DNA of 64,000 nt from Deltaproteobacteria bacterium (GTDB lineage: Bacteria > Desulfobacterota > Binatia > UTPRO1): contig JACQEO010000080.1 of assembly GCA_016200545.1 (NCBI GenBank), positions 1-64,000 of the forward strand, written 5' to 3'. This document shows positions 44,426-53,116 of the stretch, one piece after another (position 1 is the stretch's first letter; every line of letters begins with the position of its first letter). The translations under genes and the position numbers were made by a program. The notes below the pieces were generated by a model, which was not told the origin of the DNA, did not search any database, and saw only the letters and a program-made list of their open reading frames with translations.

Positions 44426-45544
44426 GTGGACTTCAGCTTCACGCCCGAGCAGGAACTACTGCGCCGCACGGCGCGTGACCTGCTTGCCGACTGCGCGCCG
44501 ATCGAGCGCGTTCGCATCATGATGGCCGATCCCGCGGGCCTCGACGACGCCGACTGGCGTCGCATGGCGGCGCTCGGTTGGCACGGACTCCTCTTTCCCG
44601 AGGAGTACGGCGGGTCGGGCCTCGGGATGCTCGACCTCGCGATCGTGCTCGAGGAGATGGGACGCGCGCTGCTGCCCGGACCGTTCATCGGCACGCTACT
44701 CGCGGGGCTCGCGGTTCTCGCCGGTGGCAACGACGCGCAGCGCAGGCGCTGGTTACCGCGCCTCTGCGACGGCTCGTTGCGTGCGACGCTCGCGCTGCTC
44801 GAGGAGAGCGGACGCTGGGACGCTGCCGGCGTCGACGCGCGCGCGCGGCCGGATGGTGACGCGCTCGTGCTCTCGGGGACGAAACGCTTCGTGCCGGAGG
44901 CGGCGCGCGCCGACCTCCTGGTTTGCGCCGTGCGTCGTGACGACGACCGCGCGCTCGCGCTCGTTGTCGTCGAGGGAGGCGCGCGCGGCGTCGCGATCAC
45001 GCCGCTCGCCGCTATGGACCGGACGCGACGGGTCGACGCCGTCGCACTCGACGGCGTGCGCGTCGGTCCGGAGAACGTGTTGTCGTGCGACGCCGAGGCG
45101 GTGCTCGCGCACCTCCTCGATCGCGGCCGGATCGCGCTCGCCGCCGACATGGTGGGCGGCGCCGCACGCGTGCTTGAGATGACGGTCGAGTACGCCAAGG
45201 TCCGCCGACAGTTCGGCCGCGCCATCGGCAGCTTTCAGGCGATTCAGCACCAGTGCGCCGACATGCTGGTCGAGGTCGAGAAGGCGAAAGCGGCGACGTA
45301 CTACGCCGCCTATGCCGACGCCGAGAGCGCCGACGACGCCGCGCTCGCCGCCGCCACCGCCAAGGCGATCGCCGGTGACGCGTACCGATTCGTCGCCGCC
45401 CGCGCCATTCAAGTGCACGGCGGGATCGGCTTCACCTGGGAGCACGACCTGCACCTCTACTTCAAGCGCGCGCAGTCGGACGAGGTGACGTTCGGCGACG
45501 CCACCTGGAGCCGCGAGCTCGTCGCGCGGCGGCTCGGATTGTGA
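44426..45544 (+). CDS. acyl-CoA dehydrogenase family protein
   Basis: Protein of 372 aa, FAD enzyme. N-terminal helical domain (FSFTPEQELLRRTARDLL), LGWHGLLFPEEYGGSGLGMLDL, a middle beta domain, and the C-terminal helical bundle with RRQFGRAIGSFQAIQHQCADM and IQVHGGIGFTWEHDLHLYFKRA. Substrate chain unknown. The GTG start follows no obvious site. With the hydratase-like gene after it, it suggests degradation of a branched or dicarboxylic acyl-CoA. Confidence 0.9.
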   Translation: MDFSFTPEQELLRRTARDLLADCAPIERVRIMMADPAGLDDADWRRMAALGWHGLLFPEEYGGSGLGMLDLAIVLEEMGRALLPGPFIGTLLAGLAVLAGGNDAQRRRWLPRLCDGSLRATLALLEESGRWDAAGVDARARPDGDALVLSGTKRFVPEAARADLLVCAVRRDDDRALALVVVEGGARGVAITPLAAMDRTRRVDAVALDGVRVGPENVLSCDAEAVLAHLLDRGRIALAADMVGGAARVLEMTVEYAKVRRQFGRAIGSFQAIQHQCADMLVEVEKAKAATYYAAYADAESADDAALAAATAKAIAGDAYRFVAARAIQVHGGIGFTWEHDLHLYFKRAQSDEVTFGDATWSRELVARRLGL

Positions 45545-45631
45545 CGTGAGCGCGGACGCCGAAGGGTTCGCCCGGCGGACCGGCCGCCGCCGTTGACGGA
45601 CCGCGCCGTCACCAATAAAGGAGCTCGCGCC

Positions 45632-46690
45632 ATGGCGGTCATCCAGCGACAGCACGGTCATTTCCTCGAGGACTTCCGCCCCGGCGCCGTCTTCCGTCAC
45701 AAGCGCGGCAAGACCGTCACCGAGGGCCTGTTCGCGATCTTCACCGACTTCTCGATGACGACGAACCCGCTCTCGAAGAACCAGCGCTACGCGCAGGCGT
45801 ACGGGTTCCGCGGCCTGGTCGTGAACCCGGGCCTCGTCATGCTCGTCGTCTTCAGTCAGAGCGTCGAGGACGTCTCGGAGAACGCGCGCGCCAACCTCGA
45901 GTACATCGACATGCGCTTCGGCGTCCCCGTCTACATCGGCGACACCCTCGAGGCGGAAACGCGTGTCCTCGGCGTCAAGGTCTCGTCACGCGACCCCAGC
46001 CTCGGCGTCGTCCACGTACAGACGACCGGCCGCAACCAGCGTGGCGAGGTCGTCCTCACGTTCCAGCGCAAGGTGCAGGTTTGGAAGCGCGATCCGCAGG
46101 CGACCGTTGCCGAGGGCGAGGTGCCGCCGCAGGAGATTCCGGTTACGCTCGACCTGCCGCCCTATGACCCGAAGCGCAACTATCGCGAGCTCGCGTACCT
46201 CAGCAACGAGAACACCTACTTCGAGGACTTCACCGTCGGCGACGTCCTCGAGCACTCGCGCGGCCGGGTCATCACCATCGATCACATCATGCTGACCGGC
46301 ATCCTCGACAACACCTCGCAGGTACACTGCAATCTCTGGATGGTCCAGCAGCAGCCGGAGCGCTACGTCGGCGGGCGGCTGATCGTTTTCGGCGGCATCC
46401 CCTTCAACCTCTGCCTGGGGATCTCGTCGGCCGACGTCGGCGACAACGCCGTCGCCGATCTGCGCTACCTGACCGGCCGTCACAGCGCGCCGAGCTTCGA
46501 CGGCGACACCGTCTTCGCCGCGACCGAGATCCGCGAGACGCGCGAGTTCCCGGGACGCCCCGACCTCGGCATCCTCGGAACGATCCTCCGCGGCCACAAG
46601 TTCGTGAAGAAGGACGGCAAGGCGGAGAAGATCGAGATCTTCTACCTCGAGCGCGAGCTCGCGGTGAAGCGCCGCAGCCACTACGCGTAG
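45632..46690 (+). CDS. MaoC-type double hot-dog hydratase, mesaconyl-CoA-hydratase-like
   Basis: Protein of 352 aa holding two MaoC/hot-dog domains, about residues 10-160 and 190-350. Segments such as FLEDFRPGAVFRH, TVTEGLFAIFTDFSMTTNP and TYFEDFTVGDVLEHSRGRVIT match the 2-methylfumaryl-CoA (mesaconyl-CoA) hydratase group used in citramalate and ethylmalonyl-CoA pathways. AAGGAG lies eight bases before the ATG at 45632. Substrate assignment is by family only. Confidence 0.8.
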   Translation: MAVIQRQHGHFLEDFRPGAVFRHKRGKTVTEGLFAIFTDFSMTTNPLSKNQRYAQAYGFRGLVVNPGLVMLVVFSQSVEDVSENARANLEYIDMRFGVPVYIGDTLEAETRVLGVKVSSRDPSLGVVHVQTTGRNQRGEVVLTFQRKVQVWKRDPQATVAEGEVPPQEIPVTLDLPPYDPKRNYRELAYLSNENTYFEDFTVGDVLEHSRGRVITIDHIMLTGILDNTSQVHCNLWMVQQQPERYVGGRLIVFGGIPFNLCLGISSADVGDNAVADLRYLTGRHSAPSFDGDTVFAATEIRETREFPGRPDLGILGTILRGHKFVKKDGKAEKIEIFYLERELAVKRRSHYA

Positions 46691-46733
46691 ATCGAGGGCC
46701 GCGGGCTGCCCCGGCACGCGACAGCGCGCCGGC

Positions 46734-47336
46734 TCAGGTGACATGGCGAGCCTGGGTGCGTTGCGCGCGCCAGCCGCGCTCGACCAGCGACATCAGCGAC
46801 GGGTAGATGATCGCGCGGCGGGCGGGCCAGATGGCGGCCATGTACAGCTGCGTGAAGAGGCCGCGCGACTTGATGTAAACCGCGAGCTCGGGAGCGGCGC
46901 CCGGCGCGCAGCTGACGTGCATCAGCGCATGCACCGTGTCGTTCGAGACCTCGTACAACACCTCATCGTCGAAGCGGTAGACCGGCCTCAGCTTCGCTAC
47001 GGGCAGCGGCGAAGGCTCGTCGGCGGCGAAGCGGTTGCGCGCACGATCGGCCGCGTCGAGCCGCTCGGTGACGAGGTGTTCGGTGCAGCCTGGGATCGCC
47101 AGGCTGTTCGGCGCGTCGTCCCACCCCATCACCCGGCCGATCGCCACCCGCATGCGGCTGAGCGGGGAGCGCTCGACCGCGTGGATCGCCTCCCAATAAG
47201 TGTCGAGGAACGCGTCGAACCCGCGGCCCGCTTCGAGCCGCACCTCGAACCGCCACACGTCCAGCAGCGCGAAGTCGGCGGCGAGGGTGTGAACCCGCCA
47301 CGGGTGGGTGAAATGGGCCTGCTTGGTGCTCTTCAA
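46734..47336 (-). CDS. DUF2867-like protein
   Basis: Protein of 200 aa. The pattern WRVHTLAADFALLDVWRFEV, RVAIGRVMGWDDA and LYEVSNDTVHALMHVS, followed by a hydrophobic C-terminal stretch (LFTQLYMAAIWPARRAIIYPSLM), fits DUF2867-type proteins. The TTG start at 47336 overlaps the stop of an upstream broken frame (TTGA), implying it once followed another gene. Confidence 0.6.
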   Translation of the reverse strand: MKSTKQAHFTHPWRVHTLAADFALLDVWRFEVRLEAGRGFDAFLDTYWEAIHAVERSPLSRMRVAIGRVMGWDDAPNSLAIPGCTEHLVTERLDAADRARNRFAADEPSPLPVAKLRPVYRFDDEVLYEVSNDTVHALMHVSCAPGAAPELAVYIKSRGLFTQLYMAAIWPARRAIIYPSLMSLVERGWRAQRTQARHVT

Positions 47337-47470
47337 TCTCTGGTCCCCTCGCCGTCGATCGTCTGAACGCCCATGCCCGGTTTAGGGAACTCTTCCCGGA
47401 CCATCGCACGAAAGGCGTCGAGCAGCGGGTTGGGGTAGGTCGGCGTCAGGTCGTTCAACCAACGCCTGCG
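47333..47470 (-). pseudogene. 3' remnant of an unidentified gene
   Basis: An open frame running into the TGA at 47335-47333 reads RRWLNDLTPTYPNPLLDAFR and then MVREEFPKPGMGVQTIDGEG. It has normal protein composition and is translationally coupled to the DUF2867 gene. Upstream, the frame loses sense where the MazF gene ends. It looks like the tail of a gene whose 5' part was removed, perhaps when the toxin-antitoxin pair arrived. A short intact gene from TTG 47458 is the alternative. Confidence 0.45.
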
Positions 47471-47489
47471 CTTCCCGGTTCCAAGAAGC

Positions 47490-47840
47490 TCATGGCCGAT
47501 CGAGTGCCAGGAACCACCGTAGTCCCTCGTCGACCCGATCTATCAAGGCACGGGGCAACGTGCCGACGAGGTCCTCGAGGTCGTCTCGGTCTACGGTTGC
47601 GATCTGTGAAGCGTTGGCGACGGAATCCCGCGGCAGCCCCGTCGACCGCTTCGGAAGGAGCGTGTTTCCCGGGGCGCGCGCGAGAGCCGTATTGCTCGTA
47701 AGGACACAGATGACAACGGTGGCGAGGCGACTCCGGTTGACCTCGTCTCGCTGAACGACGAGCGCAGGATGCCGGTACCCTGGCTCCGACCCGCGGGGTT
47801 CCGCGAGATCGGCCCACCAGATCTGGCCCCGGCGGATCAC
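47490..47840 (-). CDS. mazF: MazF/PemK-type toxin endoribonuclease
   Basis: Protein of 116 aa with the MazF opening IRRGQIWWADLAEPRGSEPG, the HPALVVQRDEVNRS strand, VVICVLTSN and SVANASQIATVDR. Members cleave mRNA at short sequence motifs. The GTG start overlaps the antitoxin stop (GTGA). Confidence 0.93.
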   Translation of the reverse strand: MIRRGQIWWADLAEPRGSEPGYRHPALVVQRDEVNRSRLATVVICVLTSNTALARAPGNTLLPKRSTGLPRDSVANASQIATVDRDDLEDLVGTLPRALIDRVDEGLRWFLALDRP

Positions 47841-48100
47841 CAGGCGCTGCGCCGTCGCGTTCTGGCCAGGACCGTCTTGCTGCGTCGGCGAAACGCGATG
47901 GCAGCAGCCTCGTTCCCCGGCTGTCCAGCTTTCGCGAGCGCGCGGTTCCAGGCTTCTGTCGCTTCGCCCGTAGGCGGCTGCCGCGCGAGGTACTCGCGAG
48001 TGGCCGTCGCGATGAGGCCGCTGCGGGTGACCCGAAGCTGCCGCGCCCGATCATCGAGCGCGCGAAACAGGTCATCGGGGAGCGAAATCGCGGTCTTCAC
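47837..48100 (-). CDS. ribbon-helix-helix antitoxin of the MazEF pair
   Basis: Protein of 87 aa starting KTAISLPDDLFRALDDRARQLRVTRSGLI, a classical RHH (CopG/MazE-like) DNA-binding domain. A C-terminal toxin-binding part follows. The GTG start lies six bases after a -10 box, so the transcript is probably leaderless. An in-frame longer version from 48181 has no signals. Confidence 0.88.
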   Translation of the reverse strand: MKTAISLPDDLFRALDDRARQLRVTRSGLIATATREYLARQPPTGEATEAWNRALAKAGQPGNEAAAIAFRRRSKTVLARTRRRSAW

Positions 48101-48106
48101 GGGAGC

Positions 48107-48135
48107 GGTATAACCGGTATGCCCGGCGGTCGCAA
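48107..48135 (-). promoter_or_regulatory. candidate promoter/operator of the MazEF pair
   Basis: On the minus strand TTGCGA (48135-48130), 17-base spacer, TATACC (48112-48107). ATACCGGTTAT, an imperfect palindrome centred on ACCGGT, overlaps the -10 region where an RHH antitoxin would bind. The start codon is at the expected +1. Confidence 0.45.
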
Positions 48136-48193
48136 GGGTGGAACGGCACGAGCCCCTCCGTCGTGATCGGCGAGGTGCCAACCGCTCATCGGG

Positions 48194-49306
48194 CTACGGA
48201 TCGTTCCTGTCGGTGATCTCCAGATCGACGGTGGTGGTGTTGTTCTCGGGGTTCGCCCCGTCGTCGACGTTGGGTGCGGTGTCGAGGGCGACCGCCGAGA
48301 CGTTGAAGGTGCAGCGGAACGGGCTCTGGCCGGTGGAGGTCACGTCCTCGAGGTGCGCGGTGACGACGAAGGTAGCCTTGATCTTACCACCGAAGAGCAC
48401 GTTCGCCGTCGCCTGCAGGCCGGGCGTGCTCGCGTCGGCGTCGAGCTGGGTCACGGTGCCGCCCGGGCACGAGCCGTTGGTCGCGGTGAGCTTGTAGGCG
48501 CGACTCGCCGGCGCCATGGCGCCGAACTCGACGTTCAACACCTTGAGCTTCACGAGCTTGGTGCCGGTGGAGAACCCGCTCGAAATGTGGAGCTTGATCG
48601 GCTTCACGACGCCGAGCCCCAGGTCCGGGCCCTCGGCGCGCGTGTCGGCGATGCCGTTCGGGCCGGAGTCGACGACGACGTCGTTCGGGCTGCAGGCATT
48701 GCCGACAAGGACGACCTGCACGTCGTCGCCTGCGAGGTTGACGTTGTTGGCGGTCGTGTCGGCGACCCCGTTCGGCCCGCAGAGCACGACGGCGGTGTTC
48801 GGTGCGGCGACGCCCGCGGCCAGCACCTGCACGTCGTCGCCCGCCGGCGCCGCCGTTTGCGCGACGCCGTCGGCGCCCGCGATCACACAGGGGGTGTTCG
48901 CGGGCGGCACACCGAAGACGATTCCGCCCGCGTAGACGTCGTCGCCCGCCGGCACCGAGTCGGGCACGCCGTTCGGCCCGGTGTCGATGATCGGCTTGTT
49001 GGTATTCTGGCAGGTGCCGCCGACGGCGATCAGCTGCACGTCGTCTCCGCCGGCCGCGGTCTCGACGAGCTTGTTGGCACCGCAGCGGATCTCGGTGCGA
49101 AAGGGTGTTCCCTGGCCGACGGTCGCGGCTTGGATGTCCCCGAGCGCCGCGGTCGTGTTGCAGATCCCGTCCGGGCCGGTGTTGATGACGACGCTGCTCT
49201 GCAGCCCGGTGCCGGGCGCGATCTGCAGCTCATCGGCACGCACGGTGCCGAGGGATGCTGCGATTACGAGGATAGAGACGAGGCTGGCGTAGCAAATGGG
49301 GCGCAT
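48194..49306 (-). CDS. secreted protein with six GPNG...GDD repeats
   Basis: Protein of 370 aa. The signal peptide (residues 1-24, ending VRADE) is followed by six imperfect repeats of 32-38 residues, each with a G-P/A-N/D-G turn (positions 44, 76, 110, 145, 177, 215) and most with GDDV before the next unit, plus scattered cysteines. The C-terminal 140 residues are a beta-rich domain with two cysteines. GAGGAGG precedes the ATG. The acidic Asp/Asn turns suggest calcium binding; family unknown. Confidence 0.75.
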   Translation of the reverse strand: MRPICYASLVSILVIAASLGTVRADELQIAPGTGLQSSVVINTGPDGICNTTAALGDIQAATVGQGTPFRTEIRCGANKLVETAAGGDDVQLIAVGGTCQNTNKPIIDTGPNGVPDSVPAGDDVYAGGIVFGVPPANTPCVIAGADGVAQTAAPAGDDVQVLAAGVAAPNTAVVLCGPNGVADTTANNVNLAGDDVQVVLVGNACSPNDVVVDSGPNGIADTRAEGPDLGLGVVKPIKLHISSGFSTGTKLVKLKVLNVEFGAMAPASRAYKLTATNGSCPGGTVTQLDADASTPGLQATANVLFGGKIKATFVVTAHLEDVTSTGQSPFRCTFNVSAVALDTAPNVDDGANPENNTTTVDLEITDRNDP

Positions 49307-49470
49307 GGAGCAAACCTCCTCGGGGGCGTTTCGCGGGAACCATACAGGGGGGGCGACGCGATGAGACAAGGAAAATGCGCGCGTCCGTCAGGCGTCCGAC
49401 GGATCGAGGAGCCGAAGTCGCCTGTAGACCCTTGACGTAGATTCGTAACCTCGGTAGTTGCAGTTCGCGC

Positions 49471-49899
49471 ATGGGTCAGAGCAGCCGGTTCCCGTTGGCG
49501 GTGCATGTGCTGGTCGCGCTCAGCTTCCGTCCCAAAGACTTCATCTCTTCGGACTCTCTTTCGGGAACGGTTCACACCAACCCGGTCGTCGTCCGGCGGG
49601 TCGTCGCCTCGCTGCGGCGAGCCGGGTTCGTCATCTCGCAACCCGGTGTCGCGGGAGGTGTCCGATTGGCGAAGCTGGCGCGCCGGATCTCGCTGCTCGA
49701 TGTCTACCGCGCCGTCGGCCGAGGTGAGCTGTTTCGGATGCACAACCCGAATCGCGCGTGCCCGATCGGCAAGCGGATTCCCGCGGCGCTCGCGGAGTTC
49801 CTTCCGAAGGCGGAGAGGGCCTTCGAACGGAGCCTCGCGGGCGTGGCGATAGAGGACGTGGCGAGGAAGGTCTGGCCGGCGTTTTTCGCCACGAAGTAG
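49471..49899 (+). CDS. Rrf2-family transcriptional regulator (YwnA-like)
   Basis: Protein of 142 aa, winged helix-turn-helix: FPLAVHVLVALSF, NPVVVRRVVASLRRAGFVISQPGVAGGVRLA, LLDVYRAVG. It has one cysteine only (RACPIG), so no Fe-S cluster as in IscR/NsrR; it groups with redox-sensing or cluster-free Rrf2 regulators. It heads a unit with a GST-like protein and two SDRs, which it probably controls. Confidence 0.88.
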   Translation: MGQSSRFPLAVHVLVALSFRPKDFISSDSLSGTVHTNPVVVRRVVASLRRAGFVISQPGVAGGVRLAKLARRISLLDVYRAVGRGELFRMHNPNRACPIGKRIPAALAEFLPKAERAFERSLAGVAIEDVARKVWPAFFATK

Positions 49900-49914
49900 A
49901 AAGGAGGCATGATC

Positions 49915-50625
49915 ATGATTCAGCTGCACCAGTACCCACCGATGTTCGGGATTCCCAATCCGAGCCCCTTCTGTATGAAGCTCGAGACCTGGCTGCGAAT
50001 GACGGGACTCCGTTTCGAGGTCGTTCGCGTCGTCGATCCCCGCAAGGGACCGAAAGGGAAAGTTCCCTGGATCGAGGACCAGGGGCGGACCATCGCCGAT
50101 TCGGCGTTCATCATCGAGTACCTCAAGGAAGCGTACGGGGATCCGCTGAACGGCAACCTCAGCGCCGCGGAGCGGGCCACGTCTCTGGCGCTGCAGCGCC
50201 TGATCGAGGAGCATCTCTACTGGGCCATCGCGCACGGGCGGTTCCTCGACGACGAAGTCTGGCCGAGCACACGAACGCAGTTTCTCGCGGGCTTTCCCGC
50301 CCCGCTGCGGCCGCTGGTCGGTCGCCTGGTGCGAAAAACGGTCGCGAAGTCGCTGCATCTGCAAGGTCTCGGACGCCACTCGCAGGAGGAGATCTACCGG
50401 CTCGCTTGTGACGACTTGATGGCGCTCTCGACGTTCCTCGGTGACAAGCGCTACTTCTTCGGCGAGAAGCCGACCGAGCTCGATGCGACGGCGTACGGGT
50501 TCCTCGCACAAGTGCTCTGGGCCCCGGGCTCGCGCCGGACTCGTGAGCACATGGAGCAGACGCGCAACCTGCCCGCCTTCTGCGAGAGGATCAAGCTGAC
50601 TTTCTATGGAGGAAACCAGACATGA
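49915..50625 (+). CDS. glutathione S-transferase-like protein (Fax-c/metaxin type)
   Basis: Protein of 236 aa with a thioredoxin-like N terminus (PSPFCMKLETWLRMTGL with a single catalytic-type Cys; KVPWIEDQGRTIADSAFIIEYL) and an all-helical C-terminal domain ending FLGDKRYFFGEKPTELDATAYGFLAQ. The ATG at 49915 sits seven bases after AAAGGAGG, so it was preferred to the one at 49909. Stop overlaps the next start. Confidence 0.88.
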   Translation: MIQLHQYPPMFGIPNPSPFCMKLETWLRMTGLRFEVVRVVDPRKGPKGKVPWIEDQGRTIADSAFIIEYLKEAYGDPLNGNLSAAERATSLALQRLIEEHLYWAIAHGRFLDDEVWPSTRTQFLAGFPAPLRPLVGRLVRKTVAKSLHLQGLGRHSQEEIYRLACDDLMALSTFLGDKRYFFGEKPTELDATAYGFLAQVLWAPGSRRTREHMEQTRNLPAFCERIKLTFYGGNQT

Positions 50626-51359
50626 GCGATACAGCCAAAGCAATCGTCGTCGGCGTCGGGCCCGAGGCCGGGCTCGGGGGCGCCCTCTGCACGCGGCTTG
50701 CGCGCGAGGGATTTCACGTCTTCGTGGCGGGACGCACTCCCGAAAAGGTGGAGAGGCTCGCGCTCTCCATCCGGAACGCGGGCGGCCGCGCCACCGCGGT
50801 CGCCACCGATACGACGAAGGAGAAGGACGTGATCGCGCTCTTCGATCGCGCCGAGACGGATGGCAAGGGCAGTCTCGATCTCGTCATCTACAATGCCGGC
50901 AACGCCGCGATGGGAGAGCTCCACGACATGCAGGCGAGTTTCTTCGAGGACGTGTGGCGCGTCGGCTGCCTCGGGGGATTCCTCGTCGGGCGCGAGGCCG
51001 TTCGACGGATGCTGCCGCGCGGTCGAGGAACCGTGGTCTTCACCGGCGCGACCGCGTCGCTCCGCGGCAAAGCGACCACGACGGCGTTCGCGGCGGCCAA
51101 GGCGGGGCTGCGCTCGCTGGCGCAGTCGATGGCGCGCGCCTATGGTCCCAAGGGAATCCACGTCGCGCACGTCATCGTCGACGGCGGCATCGCCGGCGAC
51201 AAGATCATCCAAGGCATTCCGCAGTTCGCGCAGGCCATGGGCGAGGACGGCCTCGTCAGCCTCACCGGTCTCGCCGACGCCTACTGGTATCTCCACAACC
51301 AGCCGAAGGCCGCCTGGACCCACGAGCTCGACCTCCGAACGTTCAAGGAGTCGTTCTAG
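50622..51359 (+). CDS. short-chain dehydrogenase-like protein lacking the catalytic Tyr
   Basis: Protein of 245 aa with an SDR fold: VVGVGPEAGLGGAL, NAG, TGATAS with Ser146. The usual Tyr of YxxxK is Phe156 (TAFAAAKAG), Lys160 kept. The C-terminal RAYGPKGIHVAHVIVDGGI is typical of a known SDR subgroup with Phe at this place. Activity is thus uncertain. It is cotranscribed with GST and a second similar SDR. Confidence 0.85.
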   Translation: MSDTAKAIVVGVGPEAGLGGALCTRLAREGFHVFVAGRTPEKVERLALSIRNAGGRATAVATDTTKEKDVIALFDRAETDGKGSLDLVIYNAGNAAMGELHDMQASFFEDVWRVGCLGGFLVGREAVRRMLPRGRGTVVFTGATASLRGKATTTAFAAAKAGLRSLAQSMARAYGPKGIHVAHVIVDGGIAGDKIIQGIPQFAQAMGEDGLVSLTGLADAYWYLHNQPKAAWTHELDLRTFKESF

Positions 51360-52060
51360 TGTCCGGGAGGGTCTGCGTGGTCGCCGGGGTCGGTCCCGGT
51401 ACGGGAGCGGCACTCAGCCGACGGTTCGCCGCCGGCGGGTACCGCGTCGCGATGCTTGCCCGCGACACCGAACGCCTCGCCGCGCTCGAACGGGAGATCG
51501 ACGGAAGTCGAGGCTACGGCGTCGACGTCACCGACGCCGCACGCGTGAAGGAGGTCCTGGAGCGAATTCACTCGGACATGGGGCCGGCGCGCGTGTTGGT
51601 TCACAACGCGGTGAGCGGCCACTTCGGCGAGTTTCTCGACGTCGGGCCGGATATCCTCGAGCACACGTTCCGTACCAACGTCTTGTCGCTGCTGCTCCTC
51701 GGCCAGGCGGTCGTTCCGCACATGCTCGCCGGCGGTGGCGGCGCGATCGTGGTCACCGGAAACACCTCGGCGTGGCGGGGCTCGGCGAACTTCGCCGCCT
51801 TCGCGCCGTCGAAAGCCGCGCAGCGGATTCTCGCGCAGTCGATGGCTCGAAGCCTGGGGCCGAAGGGGATTCACGTGGCGTACGTCGTCATCGATGCGGT
51901 GATCGATGTGCCGTGGACGCGCCAGGCGTTCGCGTCGAAGCCCGACGAGTTCTTCGCGCGTCCAGACGCGATTGCCGAGACCGTCTATCTCGTCGCGCAC
52001 CAAGACCGGTCGGCGTGGACCTTCGAGGTCGACTTGCGGCCGTTCGGCGAGAAGTGGTGA
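51359..52060 (+). CDS. second SDR-like protein lacking the catalytic Tyr
   Basis: Protein of 233 aa, GTG start overlapping the previous stop by one base. It has VVAGVGPGTGAALSRRF, TGNTSAW (Ser137) and FAAFAPSKAAQ with Phe148 in place of Tyr and Lys152 kept. It shares SLGPKGIHVAYVVIDAVID with its neighbour, so the two are related by duplication and may form a heteromer. Confidence 0.85.
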   Translation: MSGRVCVVAGVGPGTGAALSRRFAAGGYRVAMLARDTERLAALEREIDGSRGYGVDVTDAARVKEVLERIHSDMGPARVLVHNAVSGHFGEFLDVGPDILEHTFRTNVLSLLLLGQAVVPHMLAGGGGAIVVTGNTSAWRGSANFAAFAPSKAAQRILAQSMARSLGPKGIHVAYVVIDAVIDVPWTRQAFASKPDEFFARPDAIAETVYLVAHQDRSAWTFEVDLRPFGEKW

Positions 52061-52099
52061 AGATTCTCTCGCGGGAGACGCGAGTGTCGTCGCGCGCGC

Positions 52100-52519
52100 T
52101 CAGCCGGTGAACACGACGACGGCCTCGCCGGGCGTCGTCTGTTTTCCTTCGGCGTTCTCGGTCCAGATCGTGAGCTGCGCGAGACGCTCGCCGTTCTCCT
52201 CCCATTTGCGCTTGACCTTACCGGTACAGACGACCGGCTGATCGGGGAAGTCCATGCCGCGGAATTGGCACGAGATCTTGCGGATGCGGCCGCGATGGCT
52301 GAGCCAATTCGAGACCAGCTCGCCGAGCGCCGCGTACTTGAAGCGGCCGTGCACGATGATCGAGCCGAGCTGCTTCGCTTGCGGGAAGCGATAGTCGTGG
52401 TGCAGCGGGTTGAAGTCGCCCGAGCCTGCCGCGTACTTCACGAGCTGCGTCACGCCCGGCCGCTTCTCGAGCCGCGGCAGGGCCGTGCCTTCCTCGATCT
52501 CGTTCCAGATGATCGCCAT
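52100..52519 (-). CDS. MaoC-like acyl dehydratase
   Basis: Protein of 139 aa with one hot-dog fold and the R-hydratase motif YAAGSGDFNPLHHDYRFP (Asp/His catalytic pair) followed by GSIIVHGRFKYAALG. A GAGG site precedes the ATG. It lies 11 nt after a second hot-dog gene, suggesting a two-subunit hydratase. Confidence 0.9.
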   Translation of the reverse strand: MAIIWNEIEEGTALPRLEKRPGVTQLVKYAAGSGDFNPLHHDYRFPQAKQLGSIIVHGRFKYAALGELVSNWLSHRGRIRKISCQFRGMDFPDQPVVCTGKVKRKWEENGERLAQLTIWTENAEGKQTTPGEAVVVFTG

Positions 52520-52530
52520 GACTTTGCGCC

Positions 52531-53025
52531 TCAGTAGTAGATCGCTTGGCCGCGTTGCACGGCGACGACGGCGCCGGTCGCGGCGTTGGTGAACGTGGTC
52601 TCGACGGTGGCGATGAGCATGGTGCCGAGTGCCTTGCTGGCGCGCGTCTGCAGATCGCGCAGGCGCGTCACCGCCGTCAGCGCGTCGCCGGCGCAGATGT
52701 CGGCGAGGTACTCGGTCTCGACGCCGCCGTCGAGGAGACCGGGGAGGCCGTGGTCGAGGCGCGGGACACCGGCGGTCGGCGTACTGAAGGTGTCGCTCGA
52801 GCTCCCCGGGATGAAGACCGGCGTGCCGAGGTAGGTCGGCGGCGCCGGTAGGTTACGGTAGCCGGCACGCCGCGCCGCCTCGACGTCGAAGTAGACTGGA
52901 TCGGTGTAGCCGACGCCGCGCGCGAAGGCGCGGACGCTCGTCGTCGTCACCTCGTAGGTCCAGGGCGGCGTCTCCTTGCCGATCAACGCCCGCATCGCGT
53001 CGGTGATCTCGAAATGCTCAGCCAT
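52531..53025 (-). CDS. MaoC N-terminal / FAS1-type dehydratase subunit
   Basis: Protein of 164 aa, a hot-dog domain of the non-catalytic N-terminal type: IGKETPPWTYEVTTTSVRAFARGVGYTDPVYF, RNLPAPPTYLGT, DHGLPGLLDGGVETEY. AGGAG is nine bases before ATG 53025. It pairs with the following MaoC gene as in two-subunit enoyl-CoA or 3-hydroxyacyl dehydratases. Confidence 0.88.
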   Translation of the reverse strand: MAEHFEITDAMRALIGKETPPWTYEVTTTSVRAFARGVGYTDPVYFDVEAARRAGYRNLPAPPTYLGTPVFIPGSSSDTFSTPTAGVPRLDHGLPGLLDGGVETEYLADICAGDALTAVTRLRDLQTRASKALGTMLIATVETTFTNAATGAVVAVQRGQAIYY

Positions 53026-53116
53026 GCTTCGTCGCTCCTCGCGCTCTCCCATACTCAGTTCACGCAGCCGTGCCAATTGGTTGTCGGCCTCGTGGCGGCG
53101 TGGTAGCCGACGCGCG

